Numbered from the stretch's first letter, positions 25,320-35,114 are shown. The stretch is DNA of 64,000 nt from Roseburia zhanii (GCF_014287635.1 NZ_JACOPH010000002.1:124001-188000); one strand, 5' to 3'. Made by a program: numbers and translations. The notes: generated from the sequence alone by a model not told the origin.

Positions 25320-27287
25320 TCAATTATTTTTTTCTTCAACAAGTTCTTCTTTACGGATCTCTTTGGTATCGATCTCCTTTTTGATCGCTGCGATAAAGTC
25401 TGCTAATGGCTTACTTCCTTCATCTCCACTGAAACGGCTTCTGACAGATACTGTACCTTCTTCTGCTTCTTTCTGTCCGACTACCAGCATATATGGCAGT
25501 TTATCAAGTCTTGCTTCACGGATCTTAAATCCGATCTTCTCGGAACGGTTATCTACCGTAACATCTACATCTGCTGCTGCTAATTCTTTACGGACTTTTT
25601 CTGCATATTCTTCATATTTTTCAGAAATTGGCAGAACACGCACCTGCTCCGGGCATAACCATGTCGGGAATTTGCCTGCATAATGTTCGATCAGCCATGC
25701 AAGTGTTCTCTCATAGCAACCCATGGAAGTACGGTGGATGATCCATGGAAGTACTTTTTCACCTTTTTCATCAATATAATACATTCCAAATTTTTCTGCG
25801 GAAGAACAGTCAAGCTGGATGGTTACCATAGTATCTTCTTTACCATATACATTCTTTGCCTGAATATCGATCTTCGGTCCATAAAATGCTGCTTCTCCAT
25901 CTGCTTCGGTAAATTCAATGCCGTTTTTGTGCATAACGTCACGCAGATACTGCTGGGTATTGTTCCAGTATTCGTCATCTCCAAGATATTTATCCTTATT
26001 TGCAGGATCCCATTTTGAAAGACGAAAAGAAACATCTCCATCAATACCTAAAGTCTTCATAACATAATGTGCAAGTTCTGTACATCTTGTCAGTTCTTCT
26101 TCTGCCTGATCCGGACGAAGAATGATATGTGCTTCTGTGATCGTAAACTGACGTACCCTGGTCAGTCCGTGCATCTCACCAGAATCTTCATTACGGAATA
26201 ATGTAGAAGTTTCTGACATACGATATGGAAGATCACGATAAGAATGCTGTTCGTTCATATATACATAATACTGGAATGGACATGTCATCGGACGAAGTGC
26301 CATGGTTTCCTTATCATTGTCATCTTTATTTAAGATAAACATTCCATCCATATAATGATCCCAGTGTCCGGAAATCTTATACAGATCCGATTTTGCCATC
26401 AGTGGTGTTCTTGTACGGACATATCCCCACTCTTTATCCTCAAGGTCTTCTATCCAACGCTGTAATTTCATGATCATTTTTGTTCCCTTAGGTGTGAATA
26501 AAGGAAGTCCCTGACCAATGACATCGACAGTGGTAAATAATCCCATTTCACGTCCGAGCTTATTATGATCTCTGCGTTTTGCATCTTCCAATTTCTCTAA
26601 ATGCTCTTTTAATTCCTCTTTTTTATTAAATGCTGTTCCATAAATCCTCTGTAAACGCGCTTTATTAGAATCGCCTCTCCAGTATGCCATGGAAGATGAT
26701 ATTAACTTATAGGCTTTGATCCCTTTTGTGCTCATTAAATGAGGACCTGCACACAGATCTACAAAGCCACCCTGATCATAGAATGAGATCACAGAACCTT
26801 CCGGAAGGTCTTCAATCAGTTCTACTTTGTAAGGTTCTTTTCTTTCTTCCATAAATGCGATTGCTTCTGCTCTAGGAAGTGTAAACCGTTTGATCTCATG
26901 TCCTTCCTTGATGATCTTTTTCATTTCTGCTTCGATTTTATCTAAATCATCTCTTGAAAACGGCTCTGAATCAAAATCATAGTAAAAACCATCTTCGATC
27001 GCCGGTCCGATCGTGATCTTTGCATTTGGGAACAGATGCTGTACAGCTTCTGCCATCACATGTGCTGTGGTATGGCGGATAACTTTTAATCCTTCCGGAT
27101 CGCTTGCTGTTACAATATTTAATTCTGCATCTTTATCAATTTCAGTTCGTAAATCTACGATCTCCCCATTCAATTCACCTGCACAGGCAACTCTTGCTAA
27201 ACCTTCACTGATATCCTGTGCGATCTCATATACTGTTTTTGTTTCCTGATACTCTTTTACAGAGCCATCTTTTAATGTGATCTTCAT
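25320..27287 (-). CDS. thrS: threonyl-tRNA synthetase
   Basis: 655 residues, full length. It has an N-terminal TGS domain, an editing domain with HTTAHVMAEAV near 73, and a class II catalytic core with RMSETSTLFRNED and RPMTCPFQYYVY carrying the zinc Cys. The anticodon-binding domain (CPEQVRVLPI) follows. It charges tRNA-Thr in the cytoplasm. A T-box leader controls it. The C-terminal extension (KKEIDTKEIRKEELVEEKNN) is acidic and lysine-rich. Confidence 0.97.
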   Translation of the reverse strand: MKITLKDGSVKEYQETKTVYEIAQDISEGLARVACAGELNGEIVDLRTEIDKDAELNIVTASDPEGLKVIRHTTAHVMAEAVQHLFPNAKITIGPAIEDGFYYDFDSEPFSRDDLDKIEAEMKKIIKEGHEIKRFTLPRAEAIAFMEERKEPYKVELIEDLPEGSVISFYDQGGFVDLCAGPHLMSTKGIKAYKLISSSMAYWRGDSNKARLQRIYGTAFNKKEELKEHLEKLEDAKRRDHNKLGREMGLFTTVDVIGQGLPLFTPKGTKMIMKLQRWIEDLEDKEWGYVRTRTPLMAKSDLYKISGHWDHYMDGMFILNKDDNDKETMALRPMTCPFQYYVYMNEQHSYRDLPYRMSETSTLFRNEDSGEMHGLTRVRQFTITEAHIILRPDQAEEELTRCTELAHYVMKTLGIDGDVSFRLSKWDPANKDKYLGDDEYWNNTQQYLRDVMHKNGIEFTEADGEAAFYGPKIDIQAKNVYGKEDTMVTIQLDCSSAEKFGMYYIDEKGEKVLPWIIHRTSMGCYERTLAWLIEHYAGKFPTWLCPEQVRVLPISEKYEEYAEKVRKELAAADVDVTVDNRSEKIGFKIREARLDKLPYMLVVGQKEAEEGTVSVRSRFSGDEGSKPLADFIAAIKKEIDTKEIRKEELVEEKNN

Positions 27288-27392
27288 ATCTCATTCTTCC
27301 TTTCTTTTTTGATAAAGTATGTGAAACATTCACCTCAACTGTGCAAGGTGTGCATCTCTGCAAAATGTTTGCTGCTAGAATTTTTTAAAATT

Positions 27393-27640
27393 AAAAAATC
27401 CCTGACGCATACTTACTATGCATCAGGGACGATCTTACTTACCGTGGTTCCACCCAGTTTGGATCTTATATACAAAAAATCCATCTCGTTATGATGATAA
27501 CGGTATCACCGGACCGGATTGGGGTCACTCAGAGGTAGTTTTCGGCTGTTTCCAGTCAAGATGCTTACAGCACACTGAATATATTCAGGGCATCTCTCTC
27601 TGTCACGTTCCGCAGCTTACTCATCTCGTCAACGTATTCT
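27393..27640 (-). promoter_or_regulatory. T-box riboswitch, Thr specifier, leader of thrS
   Basis: On the minus strand the motif TGGGTGGAACCACGG is at about 27442-27456, and a 13-bp terminator (TCCCTGATGCATA / TATGCGTCAGGGA, 27399-27428) is followed by six T. The specifier region GAAAACTACC (27534-27542) contains ACU and ACC, both threonine codons. No promoter is clear; it may lie in the 3' end of the SEC-C gene. Confidence 0.88.
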
Positions 27641-27662
27641 TATATTGATCTATGAATATGTT

Positions 27663-28169
27663 TTATTTCTTGTTCAGACAGCACTGTTTGTACTTCTTAC
27701 CGCTTCCACATGGACATGGATCATTACGTCCGATCTTCTTGCCGACGATCACGGTACCGGACTTCTTCTGCTCTAAATACAGACGTTTCTTAGTATCTGC
27801 ATCAAAGATCTCGTCCCACATCGGAAGCTCATATAACCAGTCTGCCTTTGCATCTACCATATTCTTATACAACTTTTCTTTGTCAAATGCAAGACTTACT
27901 TTTGTATCTTCTTCCATAGTATCGATTGGGTTTGGTGTTACAAGACTGTCATTGATACCATCTAAGAAACCTGTCATATCCATAATGCTTAATTTATACT
28001 TTTCTGCAAGTTCCTTAACGGTTCCTTCTACTACTTCATCAGGATTCGTCAACAACTGCTCATATACGTTTTTTTCTAAGAGAAAATATCTCTGCCAGAA
28101 TCTCTGTAAATCCTGCTTATTCGCTTTTTCATTATAGGCAACTTTCTGCCACTGTTCTAATAATGCCAT
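27663..28169 (-). CDS. SEC-C motif protein of unknown function
   Basis: 168 residues from the ATG at 28169, with GAAGGAG seven bases upstream. The first 130 residues are helical and I recognise no domain there. The last 23 form the SEC-C zinc-binding motif ([18 protein letters not shown]), as at the end of SecA. It may tether to ribosomes or secretion machinery. It lies just upstream of the thrS T-box on the same strand, so the two could share a transcript. Confidence 0.8.
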   Translation of the reverse strand: MALLEQWQKVAYNEKANKQDLQRFWQRYFLLEKNVYEQLLTNPDEVVEGTVKELAEKYKLSIMDMTGFLDGINDSLVTPNPIDTMEEDTKVSLAFDKEKLYKNMVDAKADWLYELPMWDEIFDADTKKRLYLEQKKSGTVIVGKKIGRNDPCPCGSGKKYKQCCLNKK

Positions 28170-28429
28170 TATCTTACTCCTTCTTTTTGTAAAATACAAA
28201 ACACTCTATATAGTATAGCAGATTTTATCATATATTTCAAAACATTTTTCCCTTTTTAAAAAACTTTTTTTGAAAATGTGTATAGTTTTTCTCTTTTGAA
28301 CCATACTATGATTATTCCCGGTAAGGTGAAGCCCCCACTCATCTGCCGGGAACTACCACAAAAGATGCAAGAATACTTATCCTCCCCCTTAGAAGCCCCG
28401 ATCCCATTCGGGGCTTCCTTTAAAAGGCT
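28170..28429 (+). other. intergenic region with possible small structured transcript
   Basis: The region has no gene I trust. Between 28315 and 28345, CCCGG and CCGGG enclose a GC-rich loop, and GAAGCCCCGATCCCATTCGGGGCTTC (28394-28419) forms a perfect 10-bp hairpin followed by CTTT. This looks like the body and weak terminator of a small RNA of about 110 bases, but I see no good promoter and recognise no RNA family. Confidence 0.3.
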
Positions 28430-28458
28430 TGACGATTCCGCATTTAATAGGTATGATA
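28430..28458 (+). promoter_or_regulatory. SigA promoter of the small membrane protein gene
   Basis: TTGACG (28430-28435), exactly 17 bp, TATGAT (28453-28458), then AAAGGA before the ATG at 28484. The short leader fits a dedicated promoter. Confidence 0.75.
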
Positions 28459-28483
28459 ACAAAAAAATGAAAGGATAGGCCAT

Positions 28484-28705
28484 ATGAAAAATTTAAAACG
28501 TATTTTATCCATAATAGGCATCATTATTCTTATCAGTACATATGCGATCACACTGTTTTTCGCAATTTTTGACAATCCGAATACCTATACATTCTTTAAG
28601 ATCTCAATCGGAATGACGATTTTGATCCCGATACTTTTATGGGTATATATTGCCATGTACCGCTATATTAAAAGCCGTAAGAATGACAATGAAGATGCCT
28701 CGTAA
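28484..28705 (+). CDS. small two-helix membrane protein
   Basis: 73 residues. Membrane helices lie at about 6-28 and 39-60, with a short charged tail KSRKNDNEDAS facing the cytoplasm. No family recognised. A clear promoter and ribosome site support it as a real gene. It converges with the DUF4340 gene, nine bases apart. Confidence 0.7.
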   Translation: MKNLKRILSIIGIIILISTYAITLFFAIFDNPNTYTFFKISIGMTILIPILLWVYIAMYRYIKSRKNDNEDAS

Positions 28706-28713
28706 GTACTTTA

Positions 28714-29298
28714 TTATTCAGTTTCCGTTTCACTGACAACGGTTTCCGTAGAATCTTCTGACGTATCTTCTAAATCTCCGGCTGTCTTTTGGAATGCAGA
28801 TGGGAAACTGCCATTGACCATATACAGACTGTCGGCTTCATTCTGGATCAGATAATACTGGTTTGTGATCGTATTTTCCATACCGACAGTCAATGTGACG
28901 GTTCCTTTGTCTGTCGTATAGGTGATCACATTTTCCGGTTTATCAAATCCATATTCTGAAATATCCTCCGGCAGATCTAACACTTCTTCTGCCTCTAAAG
29001 AAGCAATCTCATCTACCATGCTCCCGACTGCACTCTGGTCTAACTTCATGCTCTCGTCATTTTTCAAAACCCATGTGTCCTCTTCTTTGACAAAATCTAA
29101 GGTTTCTTCCATATTCTGATAGGAAAAAGCAGTGATATCTTCTTTTTTCACACCGGTAACATAGGTCTTTGAAGCTTCTTCCTCTTTTTCTTCTTTATCT
29201 GCCTGTTTCTGATTATAAATTCTCATGCCGCCGTACGCTGACCCGAATATGAGCAGCAGTATAACAACAAGGATCATCTGCTTTTTTTGTTTCTGCAT
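28714..29298 (-). CDS. DUF4340 protein, partner of the GldA/GldFG-like ABC system
   Basis: About 194 residues; the second of two adjacent ATG codons is used because it is better spaced from GGAGGG. One N-terminal membrane helix (about 9-26) precedes a DUF4340-type extracellular domain (EDTWVLKNDESMKLDQSAV and YGFDKPENVITYTTDKGTVTLTVG). A Ser/Thr/Glu-rich tail ends the protein. DUF4340 proteins accompany ABC exporters with GldG-type subunits in many bacteria. Role unknown. Confidence 0.78.
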   Translation of the reverse strand: MQKQKKQMILVVILLLIFGSAYGGMRIYNQKQADKEEKEEEASKTYVTGVKKEDITAFSYQNMEETLDFVKEEDTWVLKNDESMKLDQSAVGSMVDEIASLEAEEVLDLPEDISEYGFDKPENVITYTTDKGTVTLTVGMENTITNQYYLIQNEADSLYMVNGSFPSAFQKTAGDLEDTSEDSTETVVSETETE

Positions 29299-29309
29299 CA
29301 TACACCCTC

Positions 29310-31427
29310 CTAACGTTTTCTTCTCTTTGCCCAGATCACAATGCCTGCGATCAATAACAGTAACGGAAGTACGATCATGACTGCTATTCCGGTAAGCATT
29401 GCTGTAAAAGCAGAGATCGTAAGCTGGGATGCTTCATAACTTTTTACCGGAATCACAGTTGTCACCATGCCGTCGGTATTGATGAAGTTTGATAACATAT
29501 CTGCAAACATTGCGGAATTACTTCCAGATACCATCTGGTCAGCATTATCTGCGATCAGTTCTGTTGAACCCAATACCACCAGTTTTCCGGTCGTATCATC
29601 ATCGATCGTTTTTTCTGCTGCAAGTGCAACCGTAAATGGACCTTTTTCATCTCCATCTTCGTATGCGTATGTTGTGGCATTAGCTGCATCGGTTTTCGAT
29701 ACTGCATCTTCTGAGGTAGTAAGTAAAGCTGTATACGTCACATCATCTGTACTTTCCGGATAGCTGATACCCTGTACATAAGGTGCAAAGATATAATTAC
29801 TGCCAACCGAAGCTGTATAGGTATTTGAAGCAACTTCCGGCAGCAGATAAAACGGATTCTGATAATACATATCGGAATTGCCCTCTGCGACAATACCATT
29901 TACTAAACTGATATCATATTCTGCAAGGATCGACTCAAAATTAGAAAGATCTGCCTGTGACTGATAATTAGCAGCCACTAAAACATTGCCGCCGCCCTGC
30001 ATATAAGTAATGACCTTATCTGCATCATCTTTTGAAAAATCAGAAGTCGGCCCATTGATGATCACCGCCTGTGCATCGGACGGAATTTCATCTTTTTCCA
30101 ATAAATTCACAGTTTCTAATGTTGCATTTGCTTTTTCTACTGCTTTTTTGAAATTAGAAGTCAGTTCTGCTTCTCCGTGTCCGGTGATCTGGTAAATAAC
30201 CGGTTTGTTATCATTTGTGACATACTGCAATGCACTTGTGATCTGACCTTCTCCATCATAACCGGTTGTCTGCTGGGAATACGTGTTGTAATCAATATTT
30301 GTTTCATATAGATCCTGTGAATCAATGACTTTTGAAGTATCTCCGCAGGTGACGATCAGACTTCCCATGCTGATCGTTTCACTTGTATACTGCTGGTAAA
30401 ATGTCGGATTTGTTGTAGGATCTTTGTATTCTACTTTTATATGGGACGTAGAATCTTCATAACGTTTCAAAGTTTCTGCAACAGTCTTATCTGCACTTTT
30501 TTCTGCTGCGATCACATAGATCGTAACGTCTTTGTCCATATCCTGTAACATTTTTTTCGTATCATCTGTCAGTGAATACAGTTTTGTCGATGTTGCATCT
30601 AATTCCATATAGGTACTTGGGAGTTCTGCCGCAAATAAATTGACCACTACTGTAAGGGCAACTGCGATCGCAACAAATCCAAGACTGAAAACTCCTAATT
30701 TTAACTTTTTCGCGCTGACTGTAAAACGTCTTTTCTGCACTGACTGCGATGCTAAAAACAAAAACAGGACTGTAACTGTCACATAATAGATCACTCCAGT
30801 AATGGAAAAACAGCCATCCATAAAGGAATCTAATGGTGAAACGAGATCATAACAGTTTAAAATCTTTGTCAGGATATTGCCTGACGCAGAAAAGGTACTT
30901 GTGATTCCATTCATCATATAGCCTAAAAACAGGAATACAAATGTCAAAACAGCTGAGATCACCTGACTTTCGGTCAAAGATGATACAAACAGACCGATTG
31001 CAATACAGGTCAGTCCATACAGATAAAATCCTGCTACTGCAACATAAGCTTCTCCGAGCGGCACTTTGCCAAAACACAAAAGAAGAAGCGGTGTAAGTCC
31101 GATCACAAGGACTGCGATCGTATGTATTGCTGCCATTGCTAAATATTTTGCGGCAATGATCTTTCCTACCGATACCGGTGAAGTTAAGATCAACTGGTCT
31201 GTCTTGCTTTTCTGTTCTTCTGCAAGACTCCGCATCGTAAGGATCGGCACTGTGATCAAAAATAAAAATGTGATCGCATTTAAGGAATACGAAACTTTTG
31301 ATGAACCATAATTTAAATTATATACAAAAAAGTAAAGTCCATACAATGCGATTGTTGCGGCAAGATACAGCCAGCCGATGATATTCTGGAAATAAGACTT
31401 AAATTCTCTTTTAAAGATTGCTTTCAT
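29310..31427 (-). CDS. ABC permease fused to GldG-type extracellular domain
   Basis: 705 residues. The first 235 are an ABC-2 permease with six membrane helices and an EEQKSKTDQLILTSPVSVGKI segment typical of GldF. After another helix near 245-270, a long outside domain (about 280-660) matches the GldG/ABC_transp_aux family, including TGHGEAEL and VIINGPTSDFS. A last helix at about 675-700 ends in RRKR. GldF and GldG are separate in Bacteroidetes; here they are one chain. Its ATG shares one base with the ATPase stop (TAATG). Confidence 0.85.
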   Translation of the reverse strand: MKAIFKREFKSYFQNIIGWLYLAATIALYGLYFFVYNLNYGSSKVSYSLNAITFLFLITVPILTMRSLAEEQKSKTDQLILTSPVSVGKIIAAKYLAMAAIHTIAVLVIGLTPLLLLCFGKVPLGEAYVAVAGFYLYGLTCIAIGLFVSSLTESQVISAVLTFVFLFLGYMMNGITSTFSASGNILTKILNCYDLVSPLDSFMDGCFSITGVIYYVTVTVLFLFLASQSVQKRRFTVSAKKLKLGVFSLGFVAIAVALTVVVNLFAAELPSTYMELDATSTKLYSLTDDTKKMLQDMDKDVTIYVIAAEKSADKTVAETLKRYEDSTSHIKVEYKDPTTNPTFYQQYTSETISMGSLIVTCGDTSKVIDSQDLYETNIDYNTYSQQTTGYDGEGQITSALQYVTNDNKPVIYQITGHGEAELTSNFKKAVEKANATLETVNLLEKDEIPSDAQAVIINGPTSDFSKDDADKVITYMQGGGNVLVAANYQSQADLSNFESILAEYDISLVNGIVAEGNSDMYYQNPFYLLPEVASNTYTASVGSNYIFAPYVQGISYPESTDDVTYTALLTTSEDAVSKTDAANATTYAYEDGDEKGPFTVALAAEKTIDDDTTGKLVVLGSTELIADNADQMVSGSNSAMFADMLSNFINTDGMVTTVIPVKSYEASQLTISAFTAMLTGIAVMIVLPLLLLIAGIVIWAKRRKR

Positions 31428-32383
31428 TACAGTAACTCTCCTTTCTGTTCTGTTAATTCAAGGAAAATGTCCTCTAATGATTTTCCTGCTGACCTGATCT
31501 CTAAAAGTTCTACATTTGCTTCTACTAATATCTTTATAATCTGGTTACGGATATCGGTATCTGCTGCTGTCTTTACTTTTAAGAGTGTAGTATCTTCCTC
31601 TTTTCCTTCCGCAGTTTCAATCTCCTCTATAAAGTCAACCTGTTTTAACAGGCCTGATGCTGCCTCTGCATCTCCACGAAGCAGTATTTCTAATTCCCTG
31701 TGATTCTTTTCTACCTTTTCAAGCAGATTTTCGGTGGTGTCATTTGCCACTAATTTTCCTTTTGAAATGATAAAAATATAATCGCAGACTTCCCTGACTT
31801 CCGATAAAATATGGGAACTTAAGATCACCGTATGTTTTTCGCCTAATTTTTTGATCAGTTCCCGCATTTCAATGATCTGCTTCGGATCTAAGCCGACGGT
31901 CGGTTCATCTAAAATGATCACTTCAGGATATCCTAAAACAGCCTGTGCAAGTCCGACTCTCTGTCTGTAACCTTTCGAAAGATTCTTGATCAGGCGGTCT
32001 TTCATATCTGTGATCTTCGTCATTTCCATCGCTTCATCCACATACTGTCTACGGTCTGCTCTGTCGATCTCTTTTAATTCTGCCGCAAAATCCAAATACT
32101 CTTTTACTGTCATATCTACATACAGCGGCGGTATCTCAGGCAGATAGCCGATACACTTCTTTGCCTCCTCCGGCTGTTTTAAAATATCAAATCCATTGAT
32201 CTTAACTTCACCACTTGTTGCTCCTAAATATCCGGTGACCATATTCATTGTCGTTGACTTTCCTGCCCCATTCGGCCCTAAAAAGCCATAGATGCGTCCC
32301 GGCTCAACGGTCAGGCTTAAATCGTCCACAGCTACATGATTGCCATATTTCTTTGTCAGATGATTCATCTCGATCACAATCAT
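31427..32383 (-). CDS. ABC transporter ATP-binding protein (GldA-like)
   Basis: 318 residues with Walker A GPNGAGKST near 39, the signature LSKGYRQRVGL near 140, Walker B VIILDEPTVGLDP, and an H-loop in ILSSHILSEV. The C-terminal 80 residues are an acidic extension. It powers the fused permease encoded immediately downstream. Substrate is unknown; homologues in gliding bacteria support surface motility or secretion, which should not be assumed here. Confidence 0.9.
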   Translation of the reverse strand: MIVIEMNHLTKKYGNHVAVDDLSLTVEPGRIYGFLGPNGAGKSTTMNMVTGYLGATSGEVKINGFDILKQPEEAKKCIGYLPEIPPLYVDMTVKEYLDFAAELKEIDRADRRQYVDEAMEMTKITDMKDRLIKNLSKGYRQRVGLAQAVLGYPEVIILDEPTVGLDPKQIIEMRELIKKLGEKHTVILSSHILSEVREVCDYIFIISKGKLVANDTTENLLEKVEKNHRELEILLRGDAEAASGLLKQVDFIEEIETAEGKEEDTTLLKVKTAADTDIRNQIIKILVEANVELLEIRSAGKSLEDIFLELTEQKGELL

Positions 32384-32478
32384 ATCCTCCTTGTAATTTC
32401 CATAGTCTGATTATAACAGTAATCGTCTTTTGTGTTTAAAAAGAGATATTTATGTGAACAAAGTGTGAACCGATGTTT

Positions 32479-34209
32479 CTATTTATGCATATGATACAGT
32501 TTCTCGTATATTCCGCCCCTGGCTAATAATTCTTCATGTGTACCTTCTTCTTCGATGCCATTTTCTGTTAAAACAAGAATACGTTTTGCATTCTGGATCG
32601 TTGTCAGTCTGTGGGCGATCACAAAGGTTGTACGGTTTTTTGCCAATCTTTCTAAAGATTCCTGTACAACTTTTTCACTTTCGTTATCTAATGCCGAAGT
32701 TGCTTCATCAAAAATCAATATCGGTGGATTCTTTAAAAATACCCTTGCAATGGAAAGCCGCTGTTTCTGACCACCTGATAATTTGATTCCGCGCTGTCCG
32801 ATATCGGTTTCATATCCATTTGGCAGTGACATGATAAACTCATGTGCATTTGCATTTTTTGCTGCCTGTATCACTTCTTCCCTTGTCGCATCCGGCTTGC
32901 CGTAACGGATATTGTCATACACTGTTCCGACAAATAAATAGACATCCTGCTGTACAATACCGATATGGTTTCTAAGGCTCTGTAACTGTAATGTACGGAC
33001 ATCCTGCCCATCGATCTTTACCGTTCCCGATGTCACATCATAAAAACGTGGGATCAGACTGCATAAGGTGCTTTTTCCAGCACCGGAAGAACCGACTAAT
33101 GCCACATATTCTCCTGCATCTACGTGCAGATTGATATGGCTTAAGACTTTTTCACTGTTTTCCTCATAACGGAAAGATACGTTATCAAAATCGATGGCTC
33201 CTTTTACCTGCTTTAATGGCTTTGCATCGATTGCATCCTGTATATCCGGCTCGATCGACATGATCTCAAGGAAACGCTCAAATCCGGTATATCCGTTCTG
33301 GAACTGCTCAGTAAAATCGATCAGTGTCTTGATCGGTTCGGTCAGAATACTGATATAGAGTAAAAATGTGATCAGATCTGTCACATCGACTGTACCATCT
33401 GAAATAAATACTGCTCCTGCAACTAAAACAGAGATCGTGATCAGCAGGGAAAAAGAACCCAGTCCTGCATGATAACCACCCATATACCGGTAACTTTCTT
33501 TTTTTGCATTCAAAAATCCGGCATTGCCTTTTGCAAACTTTTCTTTTTCAATTTCTTCATTTGCAAAGGATTTCACAACACGGATACCGGATAGATTATC
33601 TTCGATCTGGCTGTTGATCTTTGCGATCTGTTCTCTGTTTCTTTTAAAAGCACGTTTCATCTTCTTATTAAAGAAATATGCATAGACAAACATAACCGGC
33701 ACTAATGCAAATGCCGCAGCAGTTAATGACGGACTGATGCACATCATAATGACAAATGCACCTGCGATCTTCATCACAGAGATCACGATATTTTCCGGTC
33801 CATGATGCATCAGTTCTGTAATATCAAACAGATCCGTCGTGATTCGTGACATCAATGCCCCGACTTTCTGGTTATCATAAAATGAAAAAGATAATTTCTG
33901 ATAATGTTCAAAAATCTCTGCACGCATATCATATTCGATCTTTGCGCCCATGACATGACCATAATCGGAGATAAAAAAATTACAGTAACAGGATACCGCA
34001 ACCAGTCCGATCATCATGACTCCAAGCAGCAATACATGATGCAGTACTTCCGTTTTATCCATATAAATGATCGTCGATGTGATATAACGGGCGATCAGCG
34101 GAATTGCAAGTGAAACTGCGGATGCTATGATCGCAAATATCATATCTGCTGTAAACACTCCTAAATACGGTCTGTAATAGGAGATCATTTTTTTCAAATT
34201 TTTACTCAT
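32479..34209 (-). CDS. ABC exporter, fused membrane and ATPase domains
   Basis: 576 residues. Six membrane helices lie in the first 310, followed by an ATPase domain with Walker A GSSGAGKST near 370, signature LSGGQKQRLSIAR near 475, and Walker B PILIFDEATSALD. This is the MsbA/LmrA-type half-transporter, probably a homodimer exporting lipids or drugs. No partner is adjacent. Divergent from the LUD gene with a 195-bp repeat element between. Confidence 0.9.
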   Translation of the reverse strand: MSKNLKKMISYYRPYLGVFTADMIFAIIASAVSLAIPLIARYITSTIIYMDKTEVLHHVLLLGVMMIGLVAVSCYCNFFISDYGHVMGAKIEYDMRAEIFEHYQKLSFSFYDNQKVGALMSRITTDLFDITELMHHGPENIVISVMKIAGAFVIMMCISPSLTAAAFALVPVMFVYAYFFNKKMKRAFKRNREQIAKINSQIEDNLSGIRVVKSFANEEIEKEKFAKGNAGFLNAKKESYRYMGGYHAGLGSFSLLITISVLVAGAVFISDGTVDVTDLITFLLYISILTEPIKTLIDFTEQFQNGYTGFERFLEIMSIEPDIQDAIDAKPLKQVKGAIDFDNVSFRYEENSEKVLSHINLHVDAGEYVALVGSSGAGKSTLCSLIPRFYDVTSGTVKIDGQDVRTLQLQSLRNHIGIVQQDVYLFVGTVYDNIRYGKPDATREEVIQAAKNANAHEFIMSLPNGYETDIGQRGIKLSGGQKQRLSIARVFLKNPPILIFDEATSALDNESEKVVQESLERLAKNRTTFVIAHRLTTIQNAKRILVLTENGIEEEGTHEELLARGGIYEKLYHMHK

Positions 34210-34248
34210 ATTCTATTGCCTTTCTCGATTTCGTGTTATAATTTTAAG

Positions 34249-34443
34249 GTAGCTATTCAGAACCCATTAGAATCATAAAAATTGATACTTCATGCTTGTA
34301 TGTAAGTAGCAGTTTTTATGATTCGTAAGGTGGCTCGAATAGAGCCACCGACTCATATATGAGCAAAATAGCTGCAACGCAGCGATAAAGCACGATTTAT
34401 CGTGTGGTTTTGCGAATATATGAGTGGGCTTCTGAATCATTAC
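34249..34443 (+). repeat. 195-bp cloverleaf element, copy 1 (upstream of LUD gene)
   Basis: Bounded by GTAGCTATTCAGAA and TTCTGAATCATTAC, near-perfect inverted repeats. Inside are AATCATAAAAA/TTTTTATGATT, GGTGGCTC/GAGCCACC, and a longer arm ACTCATATAT..GCAAAA / TTTTGC..ATATATGAGT carrying two hairpins (GCTGC/GCAGC and CACGAT/ATCGTG). It ends 20 bp before the AGGAGGAAC site of the LUD gene. A second copy of identical length is at 58194-58388. Confidence 0.9.
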
Positions 34444-34475
34444 GTTAATAATATAGAAACAGGAGGAACTTACAA

Positions 34476-35114
34476 ATGGATACTAGTATTGCAAAACACC
34501 ATGAGATCTTAGCCGCTTCTGTCATTAAAAATTTAGAAAAACGGCAAATGGAAGGCTACTATTGCCCTACCGCAAAAGAGGCAATCGAAAAGGCACTTTC
34601 CTTTTTACCAGAAAATGCCTCTGTCGGTTTTGGCGGTTCTGCCACATTAGCAGAAACCGGCATGTTAGATGCCTTAAGAGTCTGTCCATCTATCCGGCTG
34701 TTTGACCGTGATGCTGTACCTGCAGATGAAAAAGATGCACTCTATCACAAATGTCTGTCTGCGGATGCATACTTTATGAGCAGTAATGCGATCACAAAAG
34801 ATGGAGAACTTGTTAATATCGATGGCACCGGAAACCGTGTTGCTGCTTTGATCTACGGTCCAAAGGAAGTCATCATCCTTGCCGGCATGAATAAGATCGC
34901 ACCGACTCTGCAGGATGCCCTTGACCGGATACATAATACAGCAACCCCGCCAAACTGTATCCGTCTGAATAAAAAGACACCATGTGCAGCAACCGGAAGC
35001 TGTGCTAACTGTCTTTCCCCGGACTGCATCTGTAATCAGGTTGTCATTACCAGACGCAGCGGTATCAAAGGACGTATCAAAGTACTTCTGATCGGAGGAG
35101 CTTTCGGATTCTAA
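34476..35114 (+). CDS. LUD domain protein (LutC/YkgG family)
   Basis: 212 residues. It has the LUD-domain core, including VGFGGSATLAETGML near 48, FMSSNAITKDGELVNIDGTGNRVAAL near 103, and a C-terminal Cys cluster (CAATGSCANCLSPDCICN). LutC-type proteins take part in lactate oxidation with LutA and LutB, but neither is nearby and single LUD proteins are common in Clostridia. An AGGAGGAAC site sits before the ATG, right after the 195-bp repeat. Its 3' end forms one arm of a hairpin shared with the convergent gene. Confidence 0.85.
   Translation: MDTSIAKHHEILAASVIKNLEKRQMEGYYCPTAKEAIEKALSFLPENASVGFGGSATLAETGMLDALRVCPSIRLFDRDAVPADEKDALYHKCLSADAYFMSSNAITKDGELVNIDGTGNRVAALIYGPKEVIILAGMNKIAPTLQDALDRIHNTATPPNCIRLNKKTPCAATGSCANCLSPDCICNQVVITRRSGIKGRIKVLLIGGAFGF

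Noticed and set aside
28256..28483. Minus-strand 75-codon frame with CIFCGS, zinc-knuckle-like
   Set aside because: It runs through the hairpin and the promoter of the divergent gene, and has no ribosome site; chance is more likely.
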